From an uncultured Alphaproteobacteria bacterium (GTDB lineage: Bacteria > Pseudomonadota > Alphaproteobacteria > HIMB59): a stretch of DNA of 64,000 nucleotides. The notes beneath the pieces are model-generated. The model saw only the letters and a list, made by a program, of their open reading frames with translations. It ran no database searches and had not been told where the DNA came from. Position 1 is the stretch's first letter. Every line of letters begins with the position of its first letter. Position numbers and translations under genes: made by a program. The stretch spans positions 1 to 64,000 of the forward strand of contig CACCLU010000001.1 of NCBI GenBank assembly GCA_902546975.1, read 5' to 3'. Below, in pieces: positions 60,546-64,000 of this stretch.

Positions 60546-62331
60546 CTTTATATAAATAATTTATATGTTCATTTAATAATATTTTTTTTAATGACTTGAT
60601 GTTGTTTGATTTATATGAATCATAAATTTCAGAATATAACTTAATAAAATGCTTATGATGGATTTTTGTTTCAAGAGATTGGTAAATTGATTTTATTGAG
60701 GATTGCACTGATGCCTTATCTATTAGTAATTCCTCATATAACTTTTCACCATCTCTAAGCCCAACCGTTTTAATTTCAATATCACCAGATCCATTTTTTT
60801 TTATTGTTTTTCCTGAAAATTGAATCATAAACTTAGCTAAATCATATAATTTTATAGGATCTCCCATATCTAATAAAAAAACTTCTCCTCCTTTTGATAT
60901 TTTTATTGTATTTAGGACTAAATTTGCTGCTTCTTCAATTGTCATAAAATATCTTATTATTTTTTTGTGTGTTAATGTAAGTGGAAGATTGTTATCAATT
61001 TGATATTGAAAAACTGGTTTAACTGATCCAGAGCTATTAATGACATTTCCAAAACGAACAGAGCAAAAGTTTGTTTTATGTTTACCCTTATTATTCAAAT
61101 AAATAAGAGCTAGTTCAGCAAGTCTTTTTGATGCACCCATAATGTTGGTAGGTCTCACAGCTTTATCAGAAGAAATTAAACAGAAATTTTTTACATTGGA
61201 GTTGATTGATAATTTCATAAAATCAAATGTGTCTAAAAAATTATTTTTTATTGCTGAGAAAATATTTTTTTCAAGCAATGGAACGTGCTTATAAGCAGCT
61301 GCATGGAAAATAATTTCAACTTTATTCTCATGTAAAATTTTTTTTATTTCACTTTTATTATTGAAATTTATTAAGTTAAAAATAATATTTTTTCTACTAG
61401 GTAAATCATTTGATAGTTTATAAAGATTATATTCAGAGTGATCTATGACAATTAATTTTTTGAAGTTTGTTTTTAAAAGTTGAAAAACGATATTAGATCC
61501 AATTGACCCTCCAGCTCCAGATATTAAAATAGATTTATTTGTGTAAATGTTGCCTAAAGAATTAATTTTATTTTTTCTTTTAAAGAAATAATTAAAGTCA
61601 AAATACGAGCTAGTAATGATCTCATTATTTTTTGTTAAGATCTTTTGAACAAGAATATTATTTTGAATTATAAAGCTTCTAATTAAATTTCTTGATTTTC
61701 TAAATATGACATCGTTATGAATTAAGATGATATTAAAACTTAATTTTTTATAAATATTTGCGAAATCATCAGACTGTAAAATTTCTATACCATTAATTAT
61801 TCTCTTTTTATTGATTTTTTTATCATCAACAAAACAAACTATTTTTACATATGATGAAAGAGCATTAAAACTATTTGCATTAAATCCAAAAACAATAGCT
61901 CTTTTTTGATTGGGTAATAAACGAGTTTGAAAAAATTTGGCAATTAAAATTCTATTTATTAGCAGTAAAAAGAAAAAAAATGTTGGAAATATAAGTATTA
62001 ATGATCTCGGAATAAAATCTTGATCTTGATTTAAAGCATAAATTGCAATTAAAGCACCAAAAATAATATAAATTTTGAAATATAATTGATAAGAATTGGG
62101 GTTAAAGTATCTAAAATATTGCTTATATATTTTAAAAAAAAAGAATAACGATAAATAAATTAATGTAGAAATTATTAATACATTTTTTATAAGGTATATA
62201 TTAATAAAATATTCAATTCTTAAAAAATATGAAAAATATAATGATATATTTAATAATAAAATATCGTTTATTAATATAATAAACACTCTCCAAAAAGGAT
62301 CTATTTTATTTTTTATCAAGTTGTCGATCAT
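60535..62331 (-). CDS. membrane-anchored nucleotide-sugar 4,6-dehydratase, FlaA1/PglF/CapD type
   Basis: The 598-residue protein begins with four membrane helices (to about residue 130), a linking Rossmann-like domain, and a second SDR domain with ISGAGGSIGSNIVFQLL near residue 270. IIFHAAAYKHVPLLE and SSDKAVRPTNIMGASKRLAEL follow. As in FlaA1/PglF the usual active-site tyrosine is methionine before the lysine (M-G-A-S-K). Converts UDP-GlcNAc to a 4-keto-6-deoxy sugar. The aminotransferase and acetyltransferase partners are not in view. Confidence 0.92.
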   Translation of the reverse strand: MIDNLIKNKIDPFWRVFIILINDILLLNISLYFSYFLRIEYFINIYLIKNVLIISTLIYLSLFFFFKIYKQYFRYFNPNSYQLYFKIYIIFGALIAIYALNQDQDFIPRSLILIFPTFFFFLLLINRILIAKFFQTRLLPNQKRAIVFGFNANSFNALSSYVKIVCFVDDKKINKKRIINGIEILQSDDFANIYKKLSFNIILIHNDVIFRKSRNLIRSFIIQNNILVQKILTKNNEIITSSYFDFNYFFKRKNKINSLGNIYTNKSILISGAGGSIGSNIVFQLLKTNFKKLIVIDHSEYNLYKLSNDLPSRKNIIFNLINFNNKSEIKKILHENKVEIIFHAAAYKHVPLLEKNIFSAIKNNFLDTFDFMKLSINSNVKNFCLISSDKAVRPTNIMGASKRLAELALIYLNNKGKHKTNFCSVRFGNVINSSGSVKPVFQYQIDNNLPLTLTHKKIIRYFMTIEEAANLVLNTIKISKGGEVFLLDMGDPIKLYDLAKFMIQFSGKTIKKNGSGDIEIKTVGLRDGEKLYEELLIDKASVQSSIKSIYQSLETKIHHKHFIKLYSEIYDSYKSNNIKSLKKILLNEHINYLYKDEK

Positions 62332-62924
62332 TTACAGTAGTTTTCGTAAAAGTTTTTTTTGTATTGTATACTTTCTTTTGCTCTACTTTTTTTTAAAAAG
62401 ATAGATTTAAATATCAATATTATAGTTTTTATAATTATATAGCATTCTAATTTTAAGCTGGAGTTTTTTACGTAAATAACATCATAATTAAATTTTTTGT
62501 TCCAATTGGTACTGTCTTTAACTTTAATTTGTGCAAGACCTGAAAGACCTGGTTTTATTGTCAATCTTAGCTTATGTCTTTCTTTATAATGATCATTAAA
62601 CTCTATATACAATGGCCTAGGTCCTATTAAAGACATATCATTAAATAAAATATTTATTAGTTGGGGCAGTTCATCTATTTTCGATAGTCTTAATATTTTT
62701 CCTAGTTTTGTAACTCTCATTTCTCCTTTTTTAAATTTCATAGTTTGAAATTTAATAATTTTTATTTGTTTTTTTAGAATTCCTGATCTCTTCTGAATAA
62801 AAAATGGACTTTGAAAATCTATCAAAATAATCAGTAATAAAATAATTGCTAGAAATGGAAAGAGTGTAATTAATAAACAAATTGATACAATGAGGTCAAA
62901 AAATCTTTTATAAAAAAAAAACAT
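62328..62924 (-). CDS. undecaprenyl-phosphate sugar phosphotransferase, PglC/WcaJ-C-terminal type
   Basis: The 198-residue protein starts FFYKRFFDLIVSICLLITLFPFLAII, the re-entrant membrane helix of monotopic phosphoglycosyl transferases. Then come KGEMRVTKLGKILRLSKIDELPQLINIL and MSLIGPRPLYIEF. These match the catalytic Asp-Glu dyad area (D-E-L-P-Q). It loads the first sugar phosphate on the lipid carrier, probably that made by the FlaA1-type neighbour. Overlaps it by 4 bp. Confidence 0.93.
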   Translation of the reverse strand: MFFFYKRFFDLIVSICLLITLFPFLAIILLLIILIDFQSPFFIQKRSGILKKQIKIIKFQTMKFKKGEMRVTKLGKILRLSKIDELPQLINILFNDMSLIGPRPLYIEFNDHYKERHKLRLTIKPGLSGLAQIKVKDSTNWNKKFNYDVIYVKNSSLKLECYIIIKTIILIFKSIFLKKSRAKESIQYKKNFYENYCK

Positions 62925-64000
62925 TAATTTAAAATCAAATTCTCTAGAGAGTCATAAACTTCTTTAGGGTTGAATTTTTTAGTTACAAACTTTCTACCTT
63001 CAATTCCAAGTTTTTTACAAATTTCCTCGTTTTTCAATAAATACTCAATTTTTGCCACCAAATCATCAAAATCATTCAAATTAAATGTTAATCCATTAAG
63101 ATTATTTATAAGAGATGATTTTAATCCAAAAATATTAGAACCAATTACAGGCAATTCGCACGCACTTGACTCGATTACAACATTTCCAAATCCCTCTCTT
63201 CTACTTGGTATGCAAAAAATATTAGATATATTATAAATTTCTTCTGCATTTGAAGTGTGTGGCAAATACAAAATATCACTACTATTAATAAACTTATCAA
63301 TATTCATTTCATCTTTACCTACTAATAATAGTAAGATTTTAGAGTGTCTAAATTTTAGTTTTTCAAAAGCTTGTATTAATTCATAAATACCTTTGTTTTT
63401 GTCCATTCTACCTAAATAAAGAATAACTTTTCTATCTGGTGGAATTTGATATTTATTTTTTAAATTCAACCTAGTATCAAGATCATATTTATAAAACTTA
63501 TTTACATCTACACCTTTAATTGAGCCATTGTTAATAAGGTAGAAATTTTTATTAGGAAATGCATTATCAATAAAAAAATCAATTTGATTTTTACTATCAA
63601 ATATAATTTTATTTGAAAAATAAATATTTACTCTATCTAAAATTTTAAAAAGTTTTTTTTTTATTCCAAGCATATTACCCCAAACTATTCCTGTGTATAT
63701 ATGGTATCTATTTATATCTGATAATAATATTTTCAAAAATATTCCATAAATGATTGATTTAGGTGTTACAGTTACTATTATGTCTGGCTTACTTCTGAAA
63801 CAGTATAAAAATGCGATAAATAATGAATAGATATCTGATAATAATGATATTTTTCTTTTAATTGGAATTTGTATGGTTTTTAAATTATTGGATAATTCAT
63901 TTTTATTTTTAAAATTTGTCATGAGTGTCAAATCGTTTTTAATACCTATCTTTTCAAGAAAATCTAACAAAAATGTATCTACAAAGTGCTGACTAGAGGA
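62924..64000 (-). CDS. glycosyltransferase family 4, 5' end beyond the window
   Basis: Retaining GT4 enzyme with VILYLGRMDKNKGIYELIQAFEKL and the donor motif EGFGNVVIESSACELPVIGS (E-x7-E) near residue 260 of the visible part. The frame is open to base 64000 and reads SSSQHFVDTFLL before the first TTG, so the gene starts outside the window. It adds a sugar to the carrier-linked unit. Its stop is shared with the start of the sugar transferase gene (62924). Confidence 0.92.
   Translation of the reverse strand, partial: SSSQHFVDTFLLDFLEKIGIKNDLTLMTNFKNKNELSNNLKTIQIPIKRKISLLSDIYSLFIAFLYCFRSKPDIIVTVTPKSIIYGIFLKILLSDINRYHIYTGIVWGNMLGIKKKLFKILDRVNIYFSNKIIFDSKNQIDFFIDNAFPNKNFYLINNGSIKGVDVNKFYKYDLDTRLNLKNKYQIPPDRKVILYLGRMDKNKGIYELIQAFEKLKFRHSKILLLLVGKDEMNIDKFINSSDILYLPHTSNAEEIYNISNIFCIPSRREGFGNVVIESSACELPVIGSNIFGLKSSLINNLNGLTFNLNDFDDLVAKIEYLLKNEEICKKLGIEGRKFVTKKFNPKEVYDSLENLILN

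Noticed and set aside
1-64000. CRISPR array, insertion sequence or prophage
   Set aside because: No regularly spaced repeats, transposase, integrase or phage structural gene was recognised on either strand.

Overview
The window reads as a streamlined, very AT-rich genome of a free-living, probably marine, alphaproteobacterium of the Pelagibacterales/HIMB59 kind. The lineage is inferred from gene content and order: a DUF1013/TrcR-type regulator next to rpmE, the C4-pathway 5-aminolevulinate synthase, an aapJQMP amino-acid importer, RpoH, hisZ beside purA, and a tolQRAB-pal-cpoB-tilS-ftsH-glmM string. Genes overlap by 1-30 bp again and again, intergenic gaps are tiny, and I found no tRNA, rRNA, CRISPR array or insertion sequence. 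Once the photolyase reading frame is extended upstream of its first conventional start codon, no gap exceeds 300 bases. The longest gene-free gaps are about 42119-42315 (197 bp, one inverted repeat), 53063-53244 (182 bp, a hairpin followed by a T run) and 46477-46636 (160 bp, one inverted repeat).

Layout. 1-2984 holds division and cell-wall genes: the end of ftsQ and the front of ftsA on the + strand run head-on into a truncated murC, with murG and a small membrane protein on the - strand. The junction near 758-770 looks like an inverted chimera or rearrangement, because both genes are cut in mid-domain. 2992-4640 carries an RluA-type pseudouridine synthase and rpoH. 19060-4633 (- strand) is one run of 17 co-directional genes: a coiled-coil protein, zapA, 5-formyl-THF cyclo-ligase, ymdB-type phosphoesterase, yebC, a small PDDEXK-like nuclease in the place where ruvC usually sits, tolQRAB, pal, cpoB, tilS, ftsH, glmM, hisZ and purA. 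19096-25200 (+) is central metabolism and translation: tkt, gap, class I fba (no pgk between them), efp, suhB, rpmE and trcR.

25190-30373 (-) is a photo-oxidative-stress type cluster: photolyase, an FAD oxidoreductase, DUF1365, a cyclopropane-fatty-acid-synthase-like methyltransferase and a DUF3833 lipoprotein. The photolyase has a complete N-terminal half but no ATG, GTG or TTG start. rpmG (bL33) lies just upstream of it, then trhO, hemA, and a flavin-monooxygenase/SDR pair. 34685-40357 (+) is a compact haem operon, hemC-X, hemB, hemE, hemH, hemF and hemJ. With hemA on the other strand it supplies every step from glycine plus succinyl-CoA to haem, provided the C-terminal domain fused to HemC is the otherwise missing HemD.

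40362-47002 is transport and accessory: a MATE exporter, DUF2721, an ArgO/LysE exporter, an orphan shortened TAXI-like receptor, a TauE-family permease overlapping a DUF3445 haem-demethylase-like gene, an M19 dipeptidase, and a two-gene micro-operon (59 and 54 aa) closed by a clean terminator. 47005-51767 (-) is aapJQMP plus a LysE exporter. Then come a short UDP-glucose dehydrogenase, fhs, apaG, trkH, a lipoprotein, argF and an MscS channel. From about 59328 to the window end lies an even more AT-rich surface-polysaccharide locus (O-antigen ligase type, FlaA1/PglF-type dehydratase, PglC-type sugar transferase, GT4 glycosyltransferase) that continues past the edge.

The observations most worth a second look are the PDDEXK nuclease in the ruvC position, the HemC fusion domain as candidate HemD, the photolyase with a near-cognate start, the inverted ftsA/murC junction, and the micro-operon at 46637-46980.
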